Positions 16,547-26,941 of a stretch of DNA of 64,000 nt are shown piece after piece. Source of the stretch: CAYNFR01 sp964396595 (GTDB lineage Bacteria > Bacteroidota > Bacteroidia > Chitinophagales > Saprospiraceae). Location: the NCBI GenBank assembly GCA_964396595.1, contig CAYNFR010000012.1, positions 21,456 to 85,455 on the forward strand, read 5' to 3'. The notes under the pieces are model-generated. The model did not search any database. It worked only from the letters and a program-made list of their open reading frames with translations, and had not been told where the DNA came from. Position numbers and translations under genes: made by a program. Position 1 is the stretch's first letter. The number at the start of each line of letters is the position of its first letter.

Positions 16547-17461
16547 ATGAAGTTAACTTTTATACCAAGTCGTCGTGATTTTGTCAAAAACACTGGGATG
16601 CTGTTTGGTTCATCATTTCTGCCATATCACCGATCAATCATCAACAAATCACCTCAATACAAAATGGGACTGCAGCTCTATACGATCCGAGATGCAATGG
16701 CTCACGATCCCATGGCAACATTGGCACAAGTAAGGGCATTGGGTTATGAAGACGGCGAAGTCTATGGATTTGATGCAGGACGAAAAACATACTATGGCAT
16801 GTCTGCCAATGAATTTAGCAGACAATTGAAAAATCTCGATTTCACCATAAGCAGTGGGCATTATGACTTTCACAATGTGCTTGGAAAATCCGAAGATGCA
16901 ATCTTAGAATATGCGGATAGATGTATCGAAGGATCACTAGCTATCGGAGCGAAATATATCAGCTGGGCGCGGGTCTTGCCGGAGCATCATTCGCTTGATG
17001 GCTTTAAACTACTGTCGCATACCTTGAATAAACTGGGAGAATACATAAGATCAGCAGGTCTTGGACTCGCTTATCATAATCACGGTTATGAATTTGCACC
17101 TCTCGATAATGGGATTATACCTTATGAGATGATTTTATCTGAGACAGATCCGGAACTGGTTAAAATGCAGATGGATATGTACTGGGTTGTCCGGGGATCA
17201 GCCAGGTCTCCGATCGAGTGGATTGCAGAACATCCTGATAGATTTGTCATGTGGCATATTAAAGATATGGACGGCACATCATTGGCTTATACCGAGATGG
17301 GCAATGGTGTAATAGACTATGTGGACATACTCTCTTCTGTTAGTAAAGATGCTTTAGCGTTTTACTACATAGAGCAAGGAAGCAACTTCGCACATAGTTC
17401 GATGCAGAGTATAGCTGATAGTGCTGCTTATTTTAATTCTGTACTTAAAAGGTTCTTCTAA
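16547..17461 (+). CDS. Sugar phosphate isomerase/epimerase-like TIM-barrel protein with Tat-type signal
   Basis: 304 residues from the ATG at 16547; an in-frame TTG at 16523 was rejected. The N-terminus carries a twin-arginine-like motif (PSRRDFVKNTG) followed by a short hydrophobic stretch, so export of a folded, metal-containing protein is likely. The rest is a xylose-isomerase-like TIM barrel: QLYTIRDAM, the AYHNHGYEF and QMDMYWV strands with metal-ligand histidine and acidic residues, MWHIKDMD, and YYIEQG near the end. Bacteroidota have many such exported proteins in sugar catabolism; substrate unknown. Its 3' end overlaps the convergent DUF1295 gene by 17 bases. Confidence 0.85.
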   Translation: MKLTFIPSRRDFVKNTGMLFGSSFLPYHRSIINKSPQYKMGLQLYTIRDAMAHDPMATLAQVRALGYEDGEVYGFDAGRKTYYGMSANEFSRQLKNLDFTISSGHYDFHNVLGKSEDAILEYADRCIEGSLAIGAKYISWARVLPEHHSLDGFKLLSHTLNKLGEYIRSAGLGLAYHNHGYEFAPLDNGIIPYEMILSETDPELVKMQMDMYWVVRGSARSPIEWIAEHPDRFVMWHIKDMDGTSLAYTEMGNGVIDYVDILSSVSKDALAFYYIEQGSNFAHSSMQSIADSAAYFNSVLKRFF

Positions 17462-18368
17462 AAATGTGTGGAATAAACCGAGGTGTTTTGGCCATGTAAT
17501 CAGCGTATTCGGGATATTTAGATCTAGAAATCTGTTCACTAAAATCACTGCTTCCTTTAAATAGCAATATCAACAAGATACACCCCGCTATTGACCAATT
17601 TAACCATTGGTCGGTGGCCAATATGCTAAAAAAATAAATGACAATCCAGATAGCTTGTTCTGCTCCATAATTAGGATGCCTAGCATACTTCCATAATCCA
17701 TGGTGAACAAAACCCTTATCATAGGGTGATTGTAACTGAGAACCATCGGCCTTCAACTTGTTCTTGACAAGATGATATTGCCATTGTTGCTGATCGGCCA
17801 CAGTCTCAATAATGATCAACCCGATGACTACGACCGCCAGCACGGCATCAAGGCATGTAAGCGGGCTTCCTTCCAGACATTTTACAATCGGCAGGATAAA
17901 TAGCAGGATCAATCCCATCTGATAAAAACTAATGAACAACAAATTAAACACCGCCCACACTAGTGGGTGTGAGAGTTCTTTGCGCTGTCGCAAGACTGCC
18001 CAACGATAATCCTCTTCGCCTTCCCAAAATTTCCACTGATACCCCCCACGTCGAGAGAAATTGTAAGTCAAGCGCAGTCCCCATAGGGTGATTAAACATG
18101 CCATTAAAAGGATTCGTCCTTCGTAAGCACTCTCTATCACCACTACCCATGCATATAGAATAGGCATTATCGACCATAGCTTATCCACCTGACTATAATT
18201 GGCCGTCAGGCTACTGACCACAAAACATAATCCCGCTACGACCACATAAATCAAGACTAATTTTATCAATACAACTGATTGAATTTCAGATAGTTCTGTA
18301 TCCATATTGTAGGCTGCATATACACCGAGCACCAGACTCAGACAAAGAAAAACGATCGTCTTCCACAT
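17445..18368 (-). CDS. DUF1295 / steroid 5-alpha-reductase-like membrane protein
   Basis: 307 residues with about seven hydrophobic segments, an integral membrane protein. DUF1295 (COG3752) signatures are the SQVDKLWSIMPILYAW segment, WGLRLTYNFSRRGGYQWKFW, and the C-terminal cytoplasmic motif YARHPNYGAEQAIW, the last resembling the NADPH-binding end of steroid 5-alpha-reductase and isoprenylcysteine methyltransferase families. A reductase acting on a lipid is plausible; the true substrate is not known. The gene is convergent with the isomerase-like gene, their 3' ends overlapping by 17 bases, and divergent from aroC with 139 bases between the two start codons. Confidence 0.85.
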   Translation of the reverse strand: MWKTIVFLCLSLVLGVYAAYNMDTELSEIQSVVLIKLVLIYVVVAGLCFVVSSLTANYSQVDKLWSIMPILYAWVVVIESAYEGRILLMACLITLWGLRLTYNFSRRGGYQWKFWEGEEDYRWAVLRQRKELSHPLVWAVFNLLFISFYQMGLILLFILPIVKCLEGSPLTCLDAVLAVVVIGLIIIETVADQQQWQYHLVKNKLKADGSQLQSPYDKGFVHHGLWKYARHPNYGAEQAIWIVIYFFSILATDQWLNWSIAGCILLILLFKGSSDFSEQISRSKYPEYADYMAKTPRFIPHIFRRTF

Positions 18369-18507
18369 AAGTATTGATTCATCTAGCGGTTAAGATAAGT
18401 CAGCATACTATGGTGTCAAAAAATTTCTGTGCTTAATATGCGCTATGTCAGAAAATGGATGGGCATGTACAACTGATCATAACAAAACAACTCCTTACCT
18501 TCGCGGC

Positions 18508-19596
18508 ATGGGAGGTAATATATTCGGACATAGTTTTCGCATCAGTACATTCGGAGAGTCACATGGCAAAGGCATAGGAGTCGTCATTGATGGTTGCCCG
18601 GCAGGTATAAAAATAGACTTGGAGAATGTCCAGACAGAATTATCGCGAAGACGTCCGGGGCAAAGTAATATTGTCACACAGCGAAAAGAGGAAGATAAAG
18701 TTGAAATACTTTCAGGGGTATTCGACGGGATGACTACAGGTACATCGATAGCCATGATGATATGGAATGAAGACCAAAAGTCACATGACTATGATCATAT
18801 CAAGTCAAAATACAGACCCTCACATGCCGATTATGTATATGACCAGAAGTACGGTGTCAGAGACTATCGTGGTGGTGGAAGATCGTCCGCCAGAGAGACG
18901 GCCGCGCGCGTCGCAGCCGGTGCTGTAGCAAAGGCGCTCTTAAATAAGTTTAACATAAGCATCCATGCCTATGTGTCACAAGTAGGTGCTTTAAAAATGC
19001 CTATCGACGTCATACCAGACTTTAGCTTAATAGAATCTAATATCGTCCGCTGTCCGGATGCCGTGCTTGCTGATAAAATGATAGAACTCATCAAGCAAGT
19101 TCGTAAAGATGGCGATACCATTGGCGGCGTAGTAAGCTGTTATATTGACCATGTACCTGTAGGCCTTGGTGAGCCCGTATTTGATAAACTCCATGCTGAT
19201 CTCGGCAAGGCCATGCTGTGTATCAATGCGGTTAAGGGATTTGAATATGGTTCGGGATTTGATTCGGTGACCATGCGAGGGAGTGAGCATAATGACTTAT
19301 TTGAGCGAGATGGTGAGCGCATCCTCACTTCTACCAATTATTCAGGTGGCATCCAGGGAGGTATCAGTAATGGTATGCCAATCTACTTCAGAGTAGCCTT
19401 TAAACCAGTAGCTACCCTTATGCGTGATCAATTGTCTATTGATAATCAAGGAGACTCCGCCACTGTATCAGGTAAAGGACGCCATGATCCATGTGTTGTA
19501 CCACGGGCTGTTCCCATCGTTGAAAGTATGGCGGCACTTGTGCTGGCAGATCATTTACTGAGGGGGCAGCTTAGCCGGGTGGACCAGATAACATAA
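18508..19596 (+). CDS. aroC: Chorismate synthase
   Basis: 362 residues from the ATG at 18508; the frame is open further upstream but the conserved N-terminus (GNIFGHSFRISTFGESHGKG) starts right here, as in other AroC proteins. Further signatures are the basic flavin/phosphate-binding stretch YRGGGRSSARETAARVAAGA, GSEHND, and the C-terminal GRHDPCVVPRAVPIVESM. The enzyme makes chorismate from 5-enolpyruvylshikimate-3-phosphate using reduced FMN, the last step of the shikimate pathway, in the cytoplasm. A -7-like TACCTTCG at 18496-18503 lies just before the start, without a clear -33 element. It appears to be a single-gene unit. Confidence 0.97.
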   Translation: MGGNIFGHSFRISTFGESHGKGIGVVIDGCPAGIKIDLENVQTELSRRRPGQSNIVTQRKEEDKVEILSGVFDGMTTGTSIAMMIWNEDQKSHDYDHIKSKYRPSHADYVYDQKYGVRDYRGGGRSSARETAARVAAGAVAKALLNKFNISIHAYVSQVGALKMPIDVIPDFSLIESNIVRCPDAVLADKMIELIKQVRKDGDTIGGVVSCYIDHVPVGLGEPVFDKLHADLGKAMLCINAVKGFEYGSGFDSVTMRGSEHNDLFERDGERILTSTNYSGGIQGGISNGMPIYFRVAFKPVATLMRDQLSIDNQGDSATVSGKGRHDPCVVPRAVPIVESMAALVLADHLLRGQLSRVDQIT

Positions 19597-19650
19597 GGAA
19601 CAAATTAGCGCGTCTGAAGCATCCTATAACTCATTTAAAAACCCACCCCA

Positions 19651-22600
19651 TCACTCCTGCACATTAGACACAGCTTGCGGGGTAGTCTGTGCCTCCTCAA
19701 TAATCTCATCAATGACATTCATTAAGTTACTCAGCTTACCGAATTCGCGGCTGTAATTGAGACCGAATCCATAGCGTTGTACGTGCTGTGCTTGCACTTC
19801 GTTGTAATCATAGTTGCCGTAGAATCGTATCTTGAGTCGCCTATTTTCTGTAATAAACCAGTCCAATGCAAAATTGCCTGTCATATAGTTTCGGGCAGTG
19901 CCGATTTGGTTTTCTCGTACATAATTGCCGCCGACATTGAGGACGAAGTTTTCATTCTTAAATCGATTGCGCATGTTGACTTGCACTTCATCCGGAATCA
20001 CATCGAATAAGCCTGTCAATAAGGAGGGATTGTCGCTTCCGAGCAATCGCGTGTTCTGTGCCAGTGCCACTTCGAAGTCAATTCCGGTAATAAAATCTGA
20101 ATCCTTTAGCTTATCAGATAGATAGTCGGACATTAATAGGGACAGTTGATTTGTAAGAAACTCGGTAATCGTATTATTGCCAGTCTGACCTACCGTCCCT
20201 CCCGATATATTCGCAAATGGATTATTGTCCGGCAGGAAATTCCTGAACACTAGAAGTCCTACCACTTGGTTGTTTATACCATTTTCGGTAGCTTTTAATG
20301 TCCTTATTTTACTGTCTGCTATTGCTTTTAGTTCACCTGTGACATTAGGGAAATCAATGTTGAAGTTGATCGTAGGGGTGAACAGTGTTCCGGACAGCAA
20401 CAAGGTCAGATCTATATCATGTCTTTGCGAAAATGCATTGGTCGGAAGTGATGACGACTGTATGTACTCTACGAGCAATGATTGCAATGGTGCACGAAGA
20501 CCGGGGTACTGTGCCGTGACTTCAATGGTGGCATTGATCGGATCACCTGTCCATATAACTGTTCCTCCTGCATTGATCTCAAAGGGTTTAGCAATCAAGC
20601 CGTAACCGGTATAGAGATATCGACCTGATGTGACATTGTACTGTCCATATACTGTAAACTCTCCATCCCGTTTTATGCGGATTCTTAAATCACCACTTCC
20701 CCGCCCCACCAAGACGTTATTAGTCACCGGGTCATATATCACTTGCACTTCTGCTTCAGGAGTAAACTCAAGATTCATTTCAAAATCAACCCCACTCTCT
20801 TGAAGCCGACCTACCAATTGAGTAATATTTACACTGTCTCTGACTTCTTTGTTATAGTCAAACTTTATGAACGATTCTTCAAATGTGGATGTATTACTCC
20901 CCAGTGGTATATATAATCTAGACAGTCGACCAGCTTGTGCATCCACTCTGATATTGATAGCATCAAATTTCCCTTCGAAGCCTATCTCCATGCGCCCATT
21001 ACCTAGACCATAGTACATGGGGTTATCTAAATTGGTTGTATTTAAAGCGATAAACTCAGGAGATGAAATGGTCAGGTCTGCCCTTATATCCGCTAGAAGA
21101 TTATGCCTTAAACCGCCTCGGATTCTGGCTCGATTATCTCTTTCATCAATCAACTCTACCTTGCTGAAGTCAATAAACTTCTCGGTTATATTAACCGAAT
21201 TATTACTAATACGATAGTAAGCACCCAGGTAATCTATTTTTATACCTGCATTCTTAACAGTCCCTGTCCCGCGCATTTTTAAATCATCCAGTTTCCCAAA
21301 TATCTTCACGCCCACATCCGTAGTTCCTTCAACTTCTGAAAGCCCATCCGTGATGATATACTCGAAAAAACTCATGGGATACTCTTGGATATTGATGCTC
21401 GCATCAATTTCTTCAGCAGGAAGGTCATATGTGGCTTTAACGATTAATCTTTGTTCATCTTTGTCTATAAGCAGGTCCACCAAAACTTTGTCTTCGCCCT
21501 CTTGATTTGCAACCATACTCAATGTACCAAAAGAGTCACCATTAATTAAAAAGTCATCCACCTCGAAGAAACCTTTAACCCTATTATTTTCAAATATGTC
21601 GCTGAATTCGAAAAGCGAGTTTACATTCCCGCTGAAATAAAGTTTATCGTAGTTGATTAATGGGTTTATCAATGATAATTCGATGTTCTTGATATCAACT
21701 AGCAATCCTCTACCATCGACATCTCTTATCGCAATAGCGTGCTGTGCATCTGTTATTTCAAGAAGAGGAATATACAACCTCTTGGGATAAACCCCGACAC
21801 CCTCGGGCGCATTGATGCTCCATTTAATACTGTCAATAATTATATCATCCTTAATAATCTCTGTATGGTAGCCATTGCGATGGATCCGTGAAGAAGCTTG
21901 TATATCAAGATGATTATTAAGGCTATTAAAATAACCTACTTCCCAGAGAATCTGATCATCATTTACTCTTGTCCCAAATTTAACGTCTGACAAGCTGAGA
22001 TTGGGTGCGGATAGCTTTGCCACATCAGCCGTTAAACTTGTAAAATCTCTCGCGGTTGTAAAAAATAACGCTACATTATCAAGTGCTACAGTTCCCACTT
22101 TCAGTTCATCTGCCACAGCCCGCATAAATAATAGAGAATCTCTGGATTTATATTCACCAGATATCTTTGCCCCTTGAGCTAGGCTTACATCTGATCCGAT
22201 ATATTCAAGAATTGGATCTATGTCTGAAAGTTCTATATTGAATGTAAAATCCTGAGGCAACATATTTTCATCGTTCCACTTTAATCCCCACAACTCCGCA
22301 TGATAGCGCTCGTTATTTAAAAATTGATCATACATCTGGGGGAACATTCGAGCGAGATTATAATAACCATGAAAATCCATATTGAAATAATCCGAGCTGA
22401 CAGTCATTGACTTGCCCGCACGAGATTTATAGCTATGAAATTCGAGATATTTCATCTTAATCTCTGATGAATCATGTACGACTTGCACATCTTTAAAAGA
22501 AACGCTTCCCAGCACATCAGATAAAATATTTCCTCTGAGGTCTATATATCCTATAAATCGCAACGCACATGGAAAAGCGGAAAGATTGAGATCGCATAGA

Positions 22601-24417
22601 TTTATATTATTGGCTTCGATGTAAAAATCATAAATATGTTCATCAGTTGAAAAATCAACTTTACCTATAAAACTAAAATCCAATGCCTCTTGCTTGATCT
22701 TAAACGCTCCATCCACAACCCTACTACTCAATGATCCATTAAATGTCGCATTAGAATAGGTATAGTCGCGGAATTGTAAATAATCAATATTCGCCTCTAT
22801 CACAGCACGTGATTCATCAAAATTAGGCCCTATACCATCCTTTATTGAAATAGCAGCTTTGGCCCAGCCAAAATCTTCACTCAGCGTCATTCTGCTCAAA
22901 TCAAAACTATCCAAATAAACACTGCCACTATATCTTAAAGCTTCTGACTCGCTACCACTCAGATTAAACTGTATATCGATCTCCGCATGACCTAGATCAG
23001 AGTCCAATGAACCATCAGCCACAAAGTCATTTATAAAACCATCAAATGACCCGGAAAAGTCAACATTCCCCATTCTTAGTAGTTCTCGAGGTATATTAAT
23101 ACCAGAGTAGAGCTTATTTAATTCCACTAAATTTGAGCTTAGCCTATCAACTTGAATATTGAGTAGACTTTGGTTGAAGCGGTCTGCATCAAAGACTATA
23201 CTCCCACTTCCATTAAAATGGTGCTTTCTTGCTATCCATAGATCCACATTGCGCCAATGCATCTCCCTGGGTTCTAACATAAGCTTACCTCTTAATTGTA
23301 TAGGGGTGCTTGCTATAGCTTGACCTTTGAGACTTGATTCAAGCTGTGGCAGCAAAGGAATTAAATCAGATAATCTTATATTAGCATGATTCAAGCTCAG
23401 ACGACCATGCATTGTAGATAACGAAGGAGTGCCCATCCCACCAAACCAATCAAGATCAAAATGCAATCTACTGTTGCCGATGTTAGCAATGGCATCTTTT
23501 ATGATCAGCGTATCCTGATTAAGCCTTATTTGTCTGCTCGATATTAGATCTACATTGAAATCCTTACTTTTTACGGACAAGTTTTCGAGAGCCAATGATA
23601 TATCCTGTGGAGAGTTAAATACCAGACTGCTCAGCAATAGGTTAATGTCGTCATACTCAGTCCGAACATTATTGTCAACGATTGTCACCTTTCCATCAAT
23701 AATACCGATTTGTCCCACGGCTATTGAAGGAAAAACATCTGTTCTGTCCAGGCTGTCTTTTCGTGGTTCGCCACGCGTATTATATTCACTTTTGACAAAC
23801 AAGACATCAGGTGATGTGAGCGTAAGTCGCTTTATGTCAAATCGCATATTCGCCAAATCAACATTCTTTACAAGCAGATTTAAACGCTTAAGTGAGGCGT
23901 CAACATATTCACATCTATTTTCGTCACGATAGACCAGGTAAAATTGATCAATATTTAGACTCTTGATATCAAAGGCTGTAGCAGGCCTGGGGTTATCAGA
24001 CTCAGACTTACTGGGCAACGCTATTTTGGCCCAATTCAATTTATCATCCTCTCCCCCGCGGATAAGATAAAGAGTGACTTTGCTTATTTCAAGATCATTA
24101 AATTCTATACCGCGAAGCAATCCCAGTAGTGTGCTACGAGGGCTAATCTTAATCCTATTCACAACTAGGAGCGAATCGCCCTCTTTCTCAGTGGAGAGAA
24201 CAATGTCTTCAAAAACTAATCCTGAATTAAAACTAAAGTGCGTTTTGTCAATACGAATATCTGCATTGATATTTTTGGTAACTTGATTAATGACCCGCTG
24301 CGTTATGGCTTGTTGAACAATCGGAAAGTGCAGCAGTGTAAATAGGAATAGCAAAGCAAAGCTAATCGCGAAAAAAATCCGCAAAATGATTGAGCTTAAA
24401 TTAAACCTCTTCTTCAT
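19651..24417 (-). CDS. tamB: Translocation and assembly module protein TamB
   Basis: About 1588 residues from the ATG at 24417, chosen because the next residues (KKRFNLSS then a long hydrophobic helix) form an uncleaved N-terminal anchor; 17 more codons are open upstream. The centre is long, repetitive beta-rich sequence as in AsmA/TamB bridge proteins, with a C-terminal DUF490/TamB domain (GRGSGDLRIRIKRDGEFTVYG, then GRYLYTGYGLIAKPFEINAGG). TamB spans the periplasm and is linked to outer-membrane protein assembly and phospholipid transport. No tamA (BamA-like) gene is adjacent. It follows folP on the same strand with about 100 bases between. Confidence 0.92.
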   Translation of the reverse strand: MKKRFNLSSIILRIFFAISFALLFLFTLLHFPIVQQAITQRVINQVTKNINADIRIDKTHFSFNSGLVFEDIVLSTEKEGDSLLVVNRIKISPRSTLLGLLRGIEFNDLEISKVTLYLIRGGEDDKLNWAKIALPSKSESDNPRPATAFDIKSLNIDQFYLVYRDENRCEYVDASLKRLNLLVKNVDLANMRFDIKRLTLTSPDVLFVKSEYNTRGEPRKDSLDRTDVFPSIAVGQIGIIDGKVTIVDNNVRTEYDDINLLLSSLVFNSPQDISLALENLSVKSKDFNVDLISSRQIRLNQDTLIIKDAIANIGNSRLHFDLDWFGGMGTPSLSTMHGRLSLNHANIRLSDLIPLLPQLESSLKGQAIASTPIQLRGKLMLEPREMHWRNVDLWIARKHHFNGSGSIVFDADRFNQSLLNIQVDRLSSNLVELNKLYSGINIPRELLRMGNVDFSGSFDGFINDFVADGSLDSDLGHAEIDIQFNLSGSESEALRYSGSVYLDSFDLSRMTLSEDFGWAKAAISIKDGIGPNFDESRAVIEANIDYLQFRDYTYSNATFNGSLSSRVVDGAFKIKQEALDFSFIGKVDFSTDEHIYDFYIEANNINLCDLNLSAFPCALRFIGYIDLRGNILSDVLGSVSFKDVQVVHDSSEIKMKYLEFHSYKSRAGKSMTVSSDYFNMDFHGYYNLARMFPQMYDQFLNNERYHAELWGLKWNDENMLPQDFTFNIELSDIDPILEYIGSDVSLAQGAKISGEYKSRDSLLFMRAVADELKVGTVALDNVALFFTTARDFTSLTADVAKLSAPNLSLSDVKFGTRVNDDQILWEVGYFNSLNNHLDIQASSRIHRNGYHTEIIKDDIIIDSIKWSINAPEGVGVYPKRLYIPLLEITDAQHAIAIRDVDGRGLLVDIKNIELSLINPLINYDKLYFSGNVNSLFEFSDIFENNRVKGFFEVDDFLINGDSFGTLSMVANQEGEDKVLVDLLIDKDEQRLIVKATYDLPAEEIDASINIQEYPMSFFEYIITDGLSEVEGTTDVGVKIFGKLDDLKMRGTGTVKNAGIKIDYLGAYYRISNNSVNITEKFIDFSKVELIDERDNRARIRGGLRHNLLADIRADLTISSPEFIALNTTNLDNPMYYGLGNGRMEIGFEGKFDAINIRVDAQAGRLSRLYIPLGSNTSTFEESFIKFDYNKEVRDSVNITQLVGRLQESGVDFEMNLEFTPEAEVQVIYDPVTNNVLVGRGSGDLRIRIKRDGEFTVYGQYNVTSGRYLYTGYGLIAKPFEINAGGTVIWTGDPINATIEVTAQYPGLRAPLQSLLVEYIQSSSLPTNAFSQRHDIDLTLLLSGTLFTPTINFNIDFPNVTGELKAIADSKIRTLKATENGINNQVVGLLVFRNFLPDNNPFANISGGTVGQTGNNTITEFLTNQLSLLMSDYLSDKLKDSDFITGIDFEVALAQNTRLLGSDNPSLLTGLFDVIPDEVQVNMRNRFKNENFVLNVGGNYVRENQIGTARNYMTGNFALDWFITENRRLKIRFYGNYDYNEVQAQHVQRYGFGLNYSREFGKLSNLMNVIDEIIEEAQTTPQAVSNVQE

Positions 24418-24515
24418 CTGTGACGATTTGCTAAAGAGAAGGATTTTCGCAAGAAGTGTATCATACACTTTATTAACGATCTGAAGCCATATGTGTTACA
24501 TCGTACCACCATTCT

Positions 24516-25352
24516 CTATGTGTAAGCATTATACTTTTGCCATAATTTAACACATTCACGCGCCTCCTTGACATCATGGACACGCAATATTGTGGCGCCC
24601 TGCGCCAATGCAAGCATATGGAGAGCCGTAGTACCATTGAGTGCATATTCAGGGGTCGTTTCAAGGAACTTATAAATCATACTTTTCCTGGATACGCCTG
24701 CCATAATGGGTACTTCCAAAAAGCGCAATGAAGACAACTGTGCCAACAGCTTATAATTATCGTCCAAGGTTTTAGCAAATCCAAAGCCCGGATCTACGAT
24801 GAAATCACGGATACCTAATGCCCGGCATGCCCGGAGTTTGTGAATAAAATACTGGCTGATATCCCATATCAGATCATCATAATGTACCTGTGACTGCATG
24901 TCCGTCGGTGTACCGCGCATGTGCATTAAGACGTAAGGCAATTTTGATTGGGCGACAGCCCTAAAAAACAAAGGATCAAAACTGCCTCCGCTGATATCAT
25001 TAACCAGCTGAATGTCAAATGGAAGACACTCCTTTAATACGGCAGCCCGATTTACATCCACAGAAACCGCTAGTTCAGGATACGCATTGCGTATCAATTT
25101 TAAGGCCCACACCTGGGCTTTAATCTCCTCTGCTTCGGCAGGTAATACGGCGCCCGGACGTGAAGAAGCCGCGCCGACATCGATGATATCCACACCTTCA
25201 TCTACCATCTGAGCAATACAGGCCAATAGCGATCCTTCATCTTGCTTCCTACTGCGGCAATAGAAAGAATCATCGGTAATGTTGACTACACCCATTACGA
25301 TCGGCTGAGCCCTCATAGCCAACAAAAAACGAGTAGTCAATTCAGTGTGCAT
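24516..25352 (-). CDS. folP: Dihydropteroate synthase
   Basis: 278 residues from the ATG at 25352; a longer open frame to 25397 lacks conserved sequence. The pterin-binding signature MGVVNITDDSFY is at the N-terminus, with DVGAASSRPGA, VSVDVNRAAV, LVNDISGG, VLMHMRGTP and IVDPGFGFAKT following in TIM-barrel order. The usual PDSF is DDSF here, a mild variant. The enzyme condenses p-aminobenzoate with dihydropterin pyrophosphate in folate synthesis and is the sulfonamide target. It is transcribed toward tamB, with 98 bases between the two coding regions. Confidence 0.96.
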   Translation of the reverse strand: MHTELTTRFLLAMRAQPIVMGVVNITDDSFYCRSRKQDEGSLLACIAQMVDEGVDIIDVGAASSRPGAVLPAEAEEIKAQVWALKLIRNAYPELAVSVDVNRAAVLKECLPFDIQLVNDISGGSFDPLFFRAVAQSKLPYVLMHMRGTPTDMQSQVHYDDLIWDISQYFIHKLRACRALGIRDFIVDPGFGFAKTLDDNYKLLAQLSSLRFLEVPIMAGVSRKSMIYKFLETTPEYALNGTTALHMLALAQGATILRVHDVKEARECVKLWQKYNAYT

Positions 25353-25586
25353 ACAGCATACATTATGATAAAGAGTTCGCAATATAAAACATATCACTCA
25401 GAGAGTAGCCTCTTAGACAATACATCAATCTCTTAGGCATTACCCTTGATATAGTTTAATATGTCGTGCAGTAGGAATCCAATAAAAAGGCATAAAAGTT
25501 GCAACAACAAATATGTTTACTATCTTCGTTTAACCGTCGCGTGCGAAAAATCTTTATCCCAAAAAAAAGCATCCAATAGCGCCGAT

Positions 25587-26894
25587 ATGAAACATGTAAA
25601 AAAAGCACACTGCTACTTTAAGATTATTTTTTCGCTCACGATCATCGTGATGTTTCTTCAGTGCAATATCAACAGCAATCCCCTCAAGGATAGCAAAGAA
25701 GATGAAGCCCCTTATAGCTTGCAGAAACCCGTGGTCAAAAAATACGGTTTTGATATAAGCACCGTTCATTTTGACAACCACATCATCGAGCCCAATACCT
25801 TTATGGCCAATATCTTGATGGGCTACGGCATAGCATACAACAAGATCTTGGAACTGGAAAAAAAAGCGGAGGGCGTCTTTAGTCTTAGAAAAATTCACCA
25901 CGGTAAGAACTTAATACTCGTCAGACAAGATACCTGCGATGCCCCTATATGCATGATTTATGAACCAAATGCTTTCCAATTTGTAAAGTTTAATTTATCC
26001 GATAAAATATCAGTAAGCAAACACGACAAGCCCTACGAGATATGCCAGCGAACATTAAGCGGAGTAATCACTACTAATCTTTCTTCCGACCTCATCAGCC
26101 GTGGTGGCACGCTCGAGCTAGTGGATAAAATCGAGGACGCCCTCTCTCAAGTTTATTTTCCCGGGGCACAACGTGGTGATCAGTATCGAATCATTTATGA
26201 AGAAATAAAAATTGATGACAAAGTGGTAGGTATAGCCAATTTATTGGCGGCGCACTACAGAAGTGGCTCTAAAGATACCTATGGCTTCTATTATGGAAAC
26301 GAGCGTTACAAAGGTTTCTATGACGAAACCGGTAATGCCAACAAAAGAGCCTTTCTTAAGTCTCCCATTCGCGAAAGATATCGAATCAGCTCTCGATACA
26401 GTATGAATCGCAGGCATCCTGTTCTTAACTATAATCGTCCGCATCTAGGTACAGACTTCGCGGCGGCCACTGGAACACCGATAATGGCGACAGCTGACGG
26501 TGTGGTTACCCAAAGAAGTTTTAACTCCGGTAATGGCAACTTTGTCAAGATTAAACATGACAAAACCTACGAAACACAATATTTACACATGAGTAGATTT
26601 GCCAGTGGTGTGATAGTCGGATCAAGAGTCAAGCAAGGCCAGACAATAGGATATGTGGGGAAGACAGGTCTTGCCACCGGTCCTCATGTCTGCTATAGAT
26701 TCTGGAAAAATGGTCGCCAGATAGATCCGCTGCGGGAAAACTTCGCACCTATCGAACCTTTGGAGGCAAAGGAAATGCCGTCGTTCTTGCAAGCAATTCA
26801 ACAATACCAGAGAATGCTTGAGTACATTCCATTTGCAGAAATAGAGGAATCAACTGAGTCAGAAGAAGAAATTCTCGAAGAAGAAGTGCTGTAA
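25587..26894 (+). CDS. M23 family peptidoglycan metallopeptidase, probable lipoprotein
   Basis: 435 residues from the ATG at 25587, which begins a signal sequence ending in MFLQC, a plausible though loose lipobox; the open frame upstream of it looks non-coding. The C-terminal LytM/M23 domain has the zinc ligands in HLGTDFAAATG (His and Asp) and the YLHMS / GPHVCYRF histidines, i.e. all catalytic residues are present, so it is probably an active DD-endopeptidase rather than an activator. An N-terminal domain with ISRGGTLELVDKIEDAL-like sequence occurs in related Gram-negative enzymes. A Glu-rich tail (SEEEILEEEVL) ends the protein. Likely envelope-anchored cell-wall remodelling. Confidence 0.9.
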   Translation: MKHVKKAHCYFKIIFSLTIIVMFLQCNINSNPLKDSKEDEAPYSLQKPVVKKYGFDISTVHFDNHIIEPNTFMANILMGYGIAYNKILELEKKAEGVFSLRKIHHGKNLILVRQDTCDAPICMIYEPNAFQFVKFNLSDKISVSKHDKPYEICQRTLSGVITTNLSSDLISRGGTLELVDKIEDALSQVYFPGAQRGDQYRIIYEEIKIDDKVVGIANLLAAHYRSGSKDTYGFYYGNERYKGFYDETGNANKRAFLKSPIRERYRISSRYSMNRRHPVLNYNRPHLGTDFAAATGTPIMATADGVVTQRSFNSGNGNFVKIKHDKTYETQYLHMSRFASGVIVGSRVKQGQTIGYVGKTGLATGPHVCYRFWKNGRQIDPLRENFAPIEPLEAKEMPSFLQAIQQYQRMLEYIPFAEIEESTESEEEILEEEVL

Positions 26895-26941
26895 ATCCCC
26901 TGCCGATTGACTAATGATTATTGGTCTAATTCAAAATTTGG